Assembly: GCA_002839315.1 (NCBI GenBank)
Contig: PGXV01000009.1
Location: forward strand, 62,001 to 126,000
Source of the DNA: Spirochaetae bacterium HGW-Spirochaetae-3
Lineage (GTDB): Bacteria; Spirochaetota; Spirochaetia; Treponematales; UBA12059
DNA length: 64,000 bases
Direction: 5' to 3'
Positions 51,428-58,774 of this stretch are shown here, piece after piece. The translations under genes and the position numbers were made by a program. The notes below the pieces were generated by a model, which searched no databases, had not been told where the DNA came from, and saw only the letters and a list, made by a program, of their open reading frames with translations. Position 1 is the first letter of the stretch. Each line of letters starts with the position of its first letter.

Positions 51428-52720
51428 ATGGCGCATAATACTATCAAGTCCAGTTACGCAAGCCTGACCGAGCGACTCAATAGGTTCCCCCAGGGCGCGC
51501 CGCCTTCCGACCTGCTGTTCGCCATACTCAGGCAGCTGTTCAGCGAGAAGGAGGCCGGGATGGTCTCCCTGTTGCCCATAAAGCCGTTCGACGCCGCCCG
51601 CGCCGCCGCCGCATGGCGGACGACACCCTCCGACGCCAAGAAGACGCTGGACGAGCTGGCGAGCAGGGCCCTGCTCCTCGATACGGAGCGCGACGGCGAG
51701 ACCACGTACTGCCTGCCTCCGCCCATGGCCGGCTTCTTCGAATTCTCGATGATGCGGGTGCGTAGCGACCTCGATCAGAAGGCGCTGGCGGAATTGTTCT
51801 ACCAATACCTGAACGTCGAGGAAGACTTCATCAAGGCGCTGTTCACGAGCGGCGAGACGCAGCTCGGCCGCGTGTTCGTTCAGGAGCCGATGCTCCCGGA
51901 TTCTGAGCCCGGCGGCGGGGAACTACTCGTGCTCGACTACGAGCGCGCCAGCGAGGTCATCAAGACCGCTACGCGCATCGGCGTCGGCATGTGCTACTGC
52001 CGCCATAAGATGATGCACCTGGGCCGGGCCTGCGACGCGCCGATGGATATCTGCATGACCTTCAACGGCTCGGCCGAATCGTTGACCAGGCACGGGCACG
52101 CGCGCGCTATAGACGTGGCCGAGTGCATGGCCCTCCTCGATACCGCGTACGAGCGCGGGCTCGTGCAGTTCGGCGAGAACGTACGGCGACGCGTCAACTT
52201 CATCTGCAACTGCTGCGGCTGCTGCTGCGAGGCGCTGATAGCTCAGCGCCGCTTCGGTATCCTGCACCCGGTGCATACGACGAACTATATCCCGAAGGTC
52301 AAGGAGGAGAGCTGCACGGGATGCGGCCGCTGCGTAGAGGCCTGCCCCGTCGAGGCGATGGCCCTGGTATCGGCCGAGGATTCCAAACGCCCCGCCAGGC
52401 GCAAGGCCAAGGTGCTCGAGGACGCCTGCCTCGGTTGCGGCGTCTGCGTTCGCGCCTGCCCGACCGGCGCCCTATCGCTGAAGTCACGCCCCGCGCGCGT
52501 TTTCACCCCGGTGGATTCGACGCACCGCGCGGTCATCATGGCCATCGAGCGCGGAAAACTACAGAACCTGATCTTCGACAACGGCGCGCTGGCGAGCCAC
52601 CGGGCGATGGCGGCCATTCTCGGGGTGATCCTGCGCCTGTCCCCGGTCAAGCAACTGATGGCCAGTGAGCAGATGAAAAGCAAATACCTGCTCAAGCTAC
52701 TGTCTATCGTCAAGCCGTAA
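51428..52720 (+). CDS. Cysteine-rich 4Fe-4S ferredoxin-type protein with N-terminal winged-helix-like region
   Basis: 430 residues. Residues about 25-100 look like a winged helix (AWRTTPSDAKKTLDELASRALLL). MCYCRHKMMHLGRACD with CMTF (Cys189/191/202/209) and NCCGCCCEAL (Cys260-267) are unusual clusters, followed by two classical ferredoxin sites: Cys296/299/302/306 and Cys334/337/340/344. Soluble. Related proteins occur near hydrogenases or reductive dehalogenase-like systems, but the partner is unknown here. No strong SD is seen. Confidence 0.8.
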   Translation: MAHNTIKSSYASLTERLNRFPQGAPPSDLLFAILRQLFSEKEAGMVSLLPIKPFDAARAAAAWRTTPSDAKKTLDELASRALLLDTERDGETTYCLPPPMAGFFEFSMMRVRSDLDQKALAELFYQYLNVEEDFIKALFTSGETQLGRVFVQEPMLPDSEPGGGELLVLDYERASEVIKTATRIGVGMCYCRHKMMHLGRACDAPMDICMTFNGSAESLTRHGHARAIDVAECMALLDTAYERGLVQFGENVRRRVNFICNCCGCCCEALIAQRRFGILHPVHTTNYIPKVKEESCTGCGRCVEACPVEAMALVSAEDSKRPARRKAKVLEDACLGCGVCVRACPTGALSLKSRPARVFTPVDSTHRAVIMAIERGKLQNLIFDNGALASHRAMAAILGVILRLSPVKQLMASEQMKSKYLLKLLSIVKP

Positions 52721-52756
52721 GAGGGAGCGTCGTTCCGACCTTCCGATAAAAAAAGA

Positions 52757-52785
52757 TTGCGCGCCTCCGGAATCGATCGTATACT
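52757..52785 (+). promoter_or_regulatory. Sigma-70 promoter of the DUF819-epimerase operon
   Basis: TTGCGC (52757-52762), 17 bases, TATACT (52780-52785). Confidence 0.55.
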
Positions 52786-52808
52786 ACGGCGGTCGGGGCT
52801 CCTCTTTC

Positions 52809-52894
52809 CCGGCTTACTGCTTGGTTTGCTTGGGTGTCCTTACCGGCATCGTCCGTAAACGAAGCTCAGTAAACGGCTAACGCCGATCTTACTG
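52809..52894 (+). ncRNA. Candidate cis-regulatory RNA with mutually exclusive helices
   Basis: State 1: CCG (52809-52811) and TTACTG (52814-52819) pair with CAGTAA (52867-52872) and CGG (52874-52876), enclosing a hairpin TTACCGG/CCGTAA (52840-52846, 52853-52858). State 2: the same CAGTAA pairs with a second TTACTG (52889-52894) over an inner CGGC/GCCG stem (52874-52877, 52882-52885). Both cannot form together, as in riboswitches and attenuators. It matches no known riboswitch class I can recall. By-eye pairing. Confidence 0.45.
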
Positions 52895-52916
52895 GCTGTT
52901 CGTCTATGGAGGTGCG

Positions 52917-52997
52917 ATGCAATTCCCCCTTTATTCGCGAATTACCTCATCGAACGGCGGATCGTCTTCGACCCGTCGTGTCGTCGGAAGGAGGTGA
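52917..52997 (+). CDS. Possible leader peptide, 26 residues
   Basis: ATG with GGAGGT 3 bases upstream; codes for MQFPLYSRITSSNGGSSSTR and a basic tail. Its TGA stop is the end of AAGGAGGTGA (52988-52997), a full-length match to the anti-SD complement with no start codon behind it. It could be a regulatory leader ORF linking translation to the upstream RNA structure, or chance. Confidence 0.3.
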   Translation: MQFPLYSRITSSNGGSSSTRRVVGRR

Positions 52998-53067
52998 CGC
53001 GAACGTTCGTCCCAGCGGCTTCCCAATCAGTTCGTATTCGATCCACACTCTACAGGAGGGTTCCTAG

Positions 53068-54228
53068 ATGATCCAAAACGCTCTTCCCTATGTCGCTTTC
53101 CTCATATTCTTCGCGGGACTGCTCGTGCTTCTCGAGAAGAAGGCGAAGCTCAAGATATTCAAGTATATCCCCGCTATCGTGATGCTGTACTTCTTCGCCA
53201 TGCTGCTGTCGACGTTCGGCGTCTGGAAGAAAACGCCGCCGATAAACGCCGCCTATAGCGCGCTCAAGAATGGGCTATTGCCCGCGATGATCTTCCTGAT
53301 GCTGCTACGCTGCGACCTTCGCAAGATCGCCAAGCTCGGTCCCAAGATGATCCTCGGATTCTTCGCCGCGACGGTGACCATCATGATCGGCTTCATCATA
53401 ACCTTCGCGATATTCAAAGGCTTCTTCGAGGCGGGTAGCTGGAAGGCCTTCGCGGCGCTGTCGGGTAGCTGGATCGGCGGAACCGGTAACATGGTCGCCG
53501 TCCAGGGCGCCCTCGACGTTCCCGACGCCAAGATGGGATATACGCTCCTCATCGATTCCATCAACTACTCGATGTGGGTGATGTTCCTGCTATGGGCCGT
53601 CTCGTTCGCTCCCTCGTTCAACAAGTGGACCAAGGCGAATTCCAAGACGCTCGAGGAGGTCGGCTCGAAACTGTCCACTGCGAACGACGGGAACAGGACC
53701 AATATCGAGTTCGTAGACTTGATCGTGCTCCTCGGCACCAGCCTCCTGGTGTCGGCCTTGTCGATCTGGATCGGCGGCATGATGCCCAAATCCGTATTCT
53801 TCCAGAGTTCCACCTGGACCGTCCTGATAGCGACGGCCGCCGGCGTTATCTGCGCGATGACGCCCCTCGCCAAGTTGCCCGGATCCAGCTCCCTCGCGAA
53901 CCTGATGCTATACACCATCGTCGGCCTGATCGCGTCCAGGGCCAATTTCGCCGAGCTGACCCAGGCGCCGATCTACATAGTGGCCGGCTTCTGCATACTC
54001 GGTATCCACGCGATCCTGCTCACGCTCGTCGCGAAGCTGTTCAAGCTGGACTTGTTCACCTGCGGCGTCGCCAGCCTCGCCAATATCGGCGGCGTGGCCT
54101 CCGCGCCCATACTGGCCGCCGCGTACGGCGAGGCGCTTGTTCCGATCGGCGTACTCATGGCCCTGATGGGCTATATCGTCGGAACGGGCGGCGGATTGCT
54201 CGTCGGGAAGATACTTTCTATCCTATAA
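53068..54228 (+). CDS. DUF819-family membrane protein
   Basis: 386 residues, about ten helices. WIGGTGNMVAVQGAL and the C-terminal NIGGVASAPILAAAYG repeat match DUF819 (YjcL-like) proteins, an uncharacterised carrier-like family with two symmetrical halves. As the first gene before a dipeptide epimerase it may carry dipeptides or an amino acid. AGGAGGG 9 bases upstream. The stop codon lies inside a large hairpin. Confidence 0.85.
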   Translation: MIQNALPYVAFLIFFAGLLVLLEKKAKLKIFKYIPAIVMLYFFAMLLSTFGVWKKTPPINAAYSALKNGLLPAMIFLMLLRCDLRKIAKLGPKMILGFFAATVTIMIGFIITFAIFKGFFEAGSWKAFAALSGSWIGGTGNMVAVQGALDVPDAKMGYTLLIDSINYSMWVMFLLWAVSFAPSFNKWTKANSKTLEEVGSKLSTANDGNRTNIEFVDLIVLLGTSLLVSALSIWIGGMMPKSVFFQSSTWTVLIATAAGVICAMTPLAKLPGSSSLANLMLYTIVGLIASRANFAELTQAPIYIVAGFCILGIHAILLTLVAKLFKLDLFTCGVASLANIGGVASAPILAAAYGEALVPIGVLMALMGYIVGTGGGLLVGKILSIL

Positions 54229-54280
54229 TCCGGTAGGCCGCGGCGGGGACTCGCGCTCCCCGCGGCCATCTATCCGGATT
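54227..54280 (+). terminator. Extended intercistronic hairpin after the DUF819 gene
   Basis: Outer arms AATCCGG (54227-54233) and CCGGATT (54274-54280), inner arms GGCCGCGG plus GGGGA and TCCCCGCGGCC (54236-54248, 54257-54267). Very stable but without U-run; probable partial terminator, processing site or 3' protector of the DUF819 message. Confidence 0.5.
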
Positions 54281-54293
54281 ACGGGGGTGGGCT

Positions 54294-54623
54294 ATGTATG
54301 ACTCTGCTACGGTATATATCGTAGGGAACTCCAAGACCAATAACGAGAACGCGATCACGACGCTCTACAATTCGTTCTACATCGGCTTCGTGCTCGATCC
54401 GGCGAGCGGCCTGATTGTCGACGCCAGCTGCTCGGCGACGATCAGGACGACCGACGAGTTCGTGAGATCTCTGTTCATCGGTAAGGTCATGGGCCGGGAC
54501 GACGCGTCGCTCGAGGACGAGATACGGCGTCGGTACCACGGATCGTCGCAGAAGGCCATCCTCGTAGCCTATAAGGACGCCGCGAAGAAACTCGCGGAGA
54601 TACAGGCCCGACGGGAATCGTAG
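54294..54623 (+). CDS. DUF3870 family protein
   Basis: 109 residues: VYIVGNSKTNNENAITTLYN, VIDASCSATIRTTDEFVRSLF and YHGSSQKAILVAYKDAAKKL cover the whole of this small cytoplasmic family. Function unknown, but its usual company in amino-acid or dipeptide loci fits its place between a DUF819 carrier and a dipeptide epimerase. GGGGGTGGG precedes the ATG. Confidence 0.85.
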   Translation: MYDSATVYIVGNSKTNNENAITTLYNSFYIGFVLDPASGLIVDASCSATIRTTDEFVRSLFIGKVMGRDDASLEDEIRRRYHGSSQKAILVAYKDAAKKLAEIQARRES

Positions 54624-54630
54624 ATCCCTG

Positions 54631-54695
54631 TTCCGGGCCGCATCTCCACTGCATCGCTTCCCGGCCGCTACGCGACGGCCGGGAGCCCGGAAGGA
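54631..54695 (+). promoter_or_regulatory. Stacked helices overlapping the epimerase ribosome binding site
   Basis: TTCCGGGC (54631-54638) pairs perfectly with GCCCGGAA (54685-54692), the latter containing the first half of the SD GGAAGGA (54689-54695). Inside sits TCCCGGCCG/CGGCCGGGA (54659-54667, 54676-54684), directly abutting the outer stem so the two can stack. The structure would limit translation of the epimerase unless opened. Confidence 0.55.
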
Positions 54696-54703
54696 CAAAC
54701 GAA

Positions 54704-55792
54704 ATGAAGATCAAGGAACTGCGTCTCGGACGGATCTCCGTGCCGCTCAAGAGGCCGTTCAAGACGGCGCTCCGAACGGTGGAGAGCGTCGAGGACGTTA
54801 TAGTCGAGGTGCATACCGATACGGGCGCCGTCGGATACGGCGAGGCTCCGCCTACGGGAGTCATCACCGGCGACACGACGGGCGCCATCATAGGCGCCAT
54901 CGGCGACCATATCGGAAAGGCTATCGTCGGCCTCGACGTAGAAAACATCGAGGAGATCATGTCGCGCATCGACGCGGCCATCATCCACAACACCAGCGCC
55001 AAGGCAGCCGTCGACATAGCGGTGTACGACCTCTTCGGTCAGCTCTGCGGCCAGCCGCTGTGCCGGCTATGGGGCGGCTACCGCAAGGAGATCGTCACCG
55101 ACATAACCATCAGCGCCAACGGCGCCGAGCAGATGGCCCGGGACGCCGCGGATGCCGTGGCCCTCGGATACAGGACGCTCAAGATCAAGCTCGGCAAGGA
55201 TCCCGCCCAGGACGTGGCCCGCATGAAGGCGATACGCGCGGCCGTCGGCTACGACGTCGACTTGCGCGTAGACGCCAATCAGGGATGGAAGCCCAAGGAA
55301 GCCGTACGCCTGATAGGGAAGATCGAGGACGCAGGGCTAGCGCTCGAGCTGGTCGAGCAACCGGTCGCGGCCCACGACCTCGTCGGCCTCAAGTACGTGA
55401 CGGACAACGTCTCGGTGCCGGTGATGGCGGACGAGAGCGCGTTCTCGACGCGCGACGCCCAACGCATCATGGAGATGCGCGCGGCCGATATCGTCAACAT
55501 AAAGCTGATGAAGACGGGCGGCCTCCATAACGCGCTGCGCATCTGCTCGCTGGCCGAGGTCTACGGTGTGGAGCTGATGATAGGATGCATGCTCGAGGCC
55601 AAGGTCAGCGTGACGGCGGCCGTGCACCTCGCCGCCGCCAAGAAGGTCATCACGAAGGTGGACCTGGACGGCCCGGTGCTGTGCCGCGAGGATCCGATAG
55701 ACGGCGGCGCCGTGTTCGCCGAGTCTCTCGTCCGGCCGAACGACGCGCCCGGACTGGGCATAACCGGCATACGGGGCATCCGCTACCTGTAA
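54704..55792 (+). CDS. Dipeptide epimerase (L-Ala-D/L-Glu type, enolase superfamily)
   Basis: 362 residues. N-terminal capping domain (RPFKTALRTVESVEDVIVEVHT) and TIM barrel with catalytic KIKLG (Lys), metal ligands in RVDANQGW, LVEQPV and MADESAF, and second catalytic Lys in NIKLMKTGG. Known members epimerise the second residue of dipeptides from peptidoglycan. Last gene of the operon, followed by a strong terminator. Specificity is inferred from family. Confidence 0.9.
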   Translation: MKIKELRLGRISVPLKRPFKTALRTVESVEDVIVEVHTDTGAVGYGEAPPTGVITGDTTGAIIGAIGDHIGKAIVGLDVENIEEIMSRIDAAIIHNTSAKAAVDIAVYDLFGQLCGQPLCRLWGGYRKEIVTDITISANGAEQMARDAADAVALGYRTLKIKLGKDPAQDVARMKAIRAAVGYDVDLRVDANQGWKPKEAVRLIGKIEDAGLALELVEQPVAAHDLVGLKYVTDNVSVPVMADESAFSTRDAQRIMEMRAADIVNIKLMKTGGLHNALRICSLAEVYGVELMIGCMLEAKVSVTAAVHLAAAKKVITKVDLDGPVLCREDPIDGGAVFAESLVRPNDAPGLGITGIRGIRYL

Positions 55793-55815
55793 TCGTGCGG
55801 TCGAGGTAGCCTGTA

Positions 55816-55858
55816 AAGCCGGGCGCCGCCCTCGCGGCGAGCGTCCGGCTTGTTTTTT
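55816..55858 (+). terminator. Intrinsic terminator of the DUF819-epimerase operon
   Basis: AAGCCGG...CCGGCTT with a GC-rich inner stem (55816-55851), then TGTTTTTT. A textbook rho-independent terminator for the rightward operon; its end touches the stop of the leftward pepD. Confidence 0.85.
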
Positions 55859-57353
55859 ATCGAGCCTCGGGAACGGCGAGCGCCTGCACCAGCTCCCGCA
55901 CGAATCGGTACGATCTCTGGACCGACGCTATCTCTACGCGCTCGTCGGGCGAGTGCGGGGCCCTGATGTTCGGGCCCAGCGATATCATGTCCCACTTGGG
56001 GAACCGGGGCCGGAAGAGCCCCGTCTCGAGCCCGCCATGCGTCGAGCTGACCCTGGGTTCCTTGCCGGACAGCCTCTTGTAGACGGCCTTCGTCGTCGCC
56101 AGCAACGGGCTGCCGGTATCGGGGCTCCACGCCGGGGACTCGGAGGGGCGCTTCTGGGAAACGCTCCAGCCGTGGTCCGCGGCGCCGGCGAGGCGCTTCT
56201 CAACGGTGGCGCCGAGGGCTTCCATCTCGCTTCCCGACGAACTGCGTATCATCACCAGCGCCGCCAGGCGGAATAGGCCGTCGGAGGTAGCGCCGGCGAG
56301 CGTGCCCAGGTTGAGCGACGTGCGTATGAGGCCGGGCATGTCCGGCTCCATCGCGATGAGTCCGTTGGGCAGGGCGCCCAGGACGGACAGCATCGACGCG
56401 GCGCCCCCCGGGGGCAGGGCCCGCTCGGGCCTGGCCGACGATACGGCGATACCGGCGACGAACCCCGGGTCCTTGTCGCCCAGCGCTATGCGCTCCTTCG
56501 TCGCCTCGGCCGCGAAGGACGCCTTGAACGCTTCGGCCCTGTCGGCGGCGACGCCGACGACGGCGCGCGCCTCGCGGGGGATCGCGTTGGACGCGGTGCC
56601 TCCCGAGATGCCCGCGATGAAGAGATGCTCGCGGGTTCGCTCGAGCAGCCCGACGAGGGCGAGCGTAGCGTTGGCGCGGCCCTTGTCGATATCGACGCCG
56701 GAATGCCCTCCCAGGAGTCCTCCGACCGACGCCTCCAGCCAGGTCAGGCCGGAAGGCGCGGCTTCCGTCGGGTGCGTAAGCTCGGCGAGCGCGCGTATCG
56801 ATCCGGCGCAGCCGATCGTCAACTCCCCGTCGTCCTCTCCGTCGATGTTGAGCAGCAGGCTGCCTGACAGGAAGTCCTCGCCGATGGCGCGCGCGCCGGA
56901 CATACCGTCCTCCTCGTTGACCGTGAAGAGGCATTCCAGCGGGCCGTGGACGAGCGAGTCGTCCTCGAGCGCCGCCATCGCCATCGCGATGCCCATGCCG
57001 TCGTCGGCGCCGAGCGTGGTACCGGTGGCGACGAGCCAGGCCGGGTCGGCGGGGTCGAGGCGCGGCAGGATCGGGTCGCGGGAGAAATCGTGGGTAGAGC
57101 CGCCGGCCTTCTGCGGCACCATATCGAGGTGGGCCTGCAGTATGACGCCCGGCGCGCCTTCCTTGCCTGGGCTGGCCGGTTTCCGCATGGCTATGTTGCC
57201 GGCAGGATCCATCGCGGCCTCTATGCCCTTGGCCTCGGCCCAGGCCATCAGGGCCTCTCCGAGAGCGCGCTCCTCGTGCGACGGATGCGGGATCGAGCAT
57301 ATAGTCAGGAAATGCTTGAAGACTGATTTAGGTTCGAGATCGCGAATGTCCAT
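55857..57353 (-). CDS. pepD: Xaa-His dipeptidase / aminoacyl-histidine dipeptidase
   Basis: 498 residues, M20 family with inserted lid domain. QAHLDMVPQK and LGADDGMGIAMAMA give the metal His and bridging Asp; NEEDGMSGA the catalytic Glu and ligand; DGEDDGELTIGCAGS is family-specific; STHGGLETG carries the last His/Glu. Broad-specificity dipeptide hydrolysis in the cytoplasm. ATG at 57353 with AAGGAG 7 bases upstream. Downstream of the regulator on the same strand. Confidence 0.92.
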   Translation of the reverse strand: MDIRDLEPKSVFKHFLTICSIPHPSHEERALGEALMAWAEAKGIEAAMDPAGNIAMRKPASPGKEGAPGVILQAHLDMVPQKAGGSTHDFSRDPILPRLDPADPAWLVATGTTLGADDGMGIAMAMAALEDDSLVHGPLECLFTVNEEDGMSGARAIGEDFLSGSLLLNIDGEDDGELTIGCAGSIRALAELTHPTEAAPSGLTWLEASVGGLLGGHSGVDIDKGRANATLALVGLLERTREHLFIAGISGGTASNAIPREARAVVGVAADRAEAFKASFAAEATKERIALGDKDPGFVAGIAVSSARPERALPPGGAASMLSVLGALPNGLIAMEPDMPGLIRTSLNLGTLAGATSDGLFRLAALVMIRSSSGSEMEALGATVEKRLAGAADHGWSVSQKRPSESPAWSPDTGSPLLATTKAVYKRLSGKEPRVSSTHGGLETGLFRPRFPKWDMISLGPNIRAPHSPDERVEIASVQRSYRFVRELVQALAVPEAR

Positions 57354-57402
57354 GATTAACTCCTTTATGGATATGATAACACGGGAACGGCGGGGCCGGG
57401 GG

Positions 57403-58689
57403 CTATAGCTTGAGCTCGTAGAGCCTGCGCGGGCGCCCGGTCTTGGACTTGCTTTCAAGGGCGACGACCTCGGCCCTGCCCGCGCCGGCGATATTCTGCA
57501 GGATGCGGCGCGCGCTACGCTCGCTTATATCGAGCGCCGCGGCGAATTCCTCGACGTCGAAGCGGTTCTTCTTCGTCATGCGTACCAGCGACTTGATCTT
57601 CGTGACGTAGGCGGCGCTCAGCCCGGTCGCCTCGGCGACGGCCCGGACCTCGGAATCGGTCTCGGCGATGCTGTACTGCAGGCTACGCATCGGCGTCGAG
57701 ACGGGGCCTTCTATCTCGCCGTCCACGTCGACGGAGAACAGGTTGCAGCCGGGGACGGCGGCGGCCCTGCAGAGCGCCTTGCGGGCGTTGGCCTCCGCGT
57801 TGAAGGCCGTGGATCCGTAGCCGAGCCCGGCGCAGAAGTCGATCCCCTCCTTGTCGGAAGAACGGAAGAGCGTCTCCAGTCCTTCGTCTTCCTCCATAGT
57901 GCCGCGCGTCGCGAAGAGTAGGTATTCGTCGCGGCCCGACGGGAATACCGATCCGAGGATGCCCTTCGCGTAGTCGATGAGAATACGCTCGAACGCGTTC
58001 TTCAGCCTTAGGAAATCGTACTCGGAGAGGACGGACCGCTTGTCGCCGCGCAGTCTCAGTATGGTCACCGCTATCTGGTAGGCCTTGACCTTATTCTTCT
58101 CGGCTATGTAGATGGCCTTCTGTATCGACTCACGGATGATGTACTTGGTAGGATAGATCTTGTAGCACCGTATGCCGCGTCCGCTGAGGATGCGGTAGGT
58201 CCTCGAAAGCCCCGTGAGCGCCGCTTCTACCGCGCCTTCGCTCACCAACGCCGCGTGCATCTCGGCGAGGTCCTCGTATGAGGTGCCTTCCTCGTACTCG
58301 ACGACCTCCAGGGCGTCGAATTTGAAGCCTATTTCCTCCGCGATCTCCTCCACGGCCTCCCGGTCTATGGAATCGACGCTGATACGGTCATAGCGCTCCC
58401 CCGCGTCGCGCATCTCCCAGAGAGCCTTCACGATGCTGGTCCCGACGCGCGGGAGGTACAGGCAGGGCTTGTCGGTGACATTGGCGTAGCTGACTATCCT
58501 GTACGGTATCACGCCCGTGAACAGGATCGCGTCGACGTCGCGCTCTATCTGGAGCGTAAGCTCTACGCTCTCTTCTTTGGACTCGTATACTCGTATAACA
58601 AAATCGGTTTTAGTCTCGTACCTGGCCGCGACGCCCAGGACTCGATCGACCGAGTCCCTGGGGCCGATAAGGCCGATTCGCGTTTTCAT
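57403..58689 (-). CDS. Putative transcriptional regulator of the peptide-use island (uncharacterised type)
   Basis: 428 residues. The N-terminal 200 residues form alpha/beta folds like PrpR/periplasmic-binding modules (MKTRIGLIGPRDSVDRVLG). The middle (VFPSGRDEYLLFATRGTMEEDEG, GIDFCAGLGYGSTAFNAEANARKAL) resembles a degenerate nucleotide-cyclase/GTP cyclohydrolase III fold. The C-terminus has two HTH-like parts (TGLSAAYVTKIKSLVR, AALDISERSARRILQNIAGAG). It is transcribed with pepD, which it may control together with the DUF819 operon. A TACAAT (58720-58715) could be its own -10 box. Confidence 0.6.
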   Translation of the reverse strand: MKTRIGLIGPRDSVDRVLGVAARYETKTDFVIRVYESKEESVELTLQIERDVDAILFTGVIPYRIVSYANVTDKPCLYLPRVGTSIVKALWEMRDAGERYDRISVDSIDREAVEEIAEEIGFKFDALEVVEYEEGTSYEDLAEMHAALVSEGAVEAALTGLSRTYRILSGRGIRCYKIYPTKYIIRESIQKAIYIAEKNKVKAYQIAVTILRLRGDKRSVLSEYDFLRLKNAFERILIDYAKGILGSVFPSGRDEYLLFATRGTMEEDEGLETLFRSSDKEGIDFCAGLGYGSTAFNAEANARKALCRAAAVPGCNLFSVDVDGEIEGPVSTPMRSLQYSIAETDSEVRAVAEATGLSAAYVTKIKSLVRMTKKNRFDVEEFAAALDISERSARRILQNIAGAGRAEVVALESKSKTGRPRRLYELKL

Positions 58690-58729
58690 GCTGACCGTCC
58701 ATCCTCGGGGACCGATTGTACGGCGAAAC

Positions 58730-58759
58730 GGGCGCCGGGGCAACCTCGACCCGGCGCCC
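58730..58759 (-). terminator. Hairpin between the AbgA-like hydrolase and the regulator
   Basis: GGGCGCCGGG (58730-58739) and CCCGGCGCCC (58750-58759): perfect 10-bp stem, 10-base loop, 15 bases after the hydrolase stop on the minus strand. The tail is GTTTC only, so termination may be incomplete. Confidence 0.55.
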
Positions 58760-58774
58760 GCCGATGGCGTATGG

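Larger units (their letters stand above)
52721..53067 (+). other. Long structured leader region upstream of the DUF819 operon
   Basis: 347 bases without a large gene. Contains, in order: a sigma-70 promoter, a nest of alternative stems, a 26-codon leader ORF that ends on a very strong SD-like sequence, and the AGGAGG site of the DUF819 gene. Each part is listed separately. The leader RNA would be about 275 bases. Confidence 0.6.

Noticed and set aside
52721-52920. T-box leader upstream of the DUF819 gene
   Set aside because: The conserved T-box sequence and terminator/antiterminator pair are missing.
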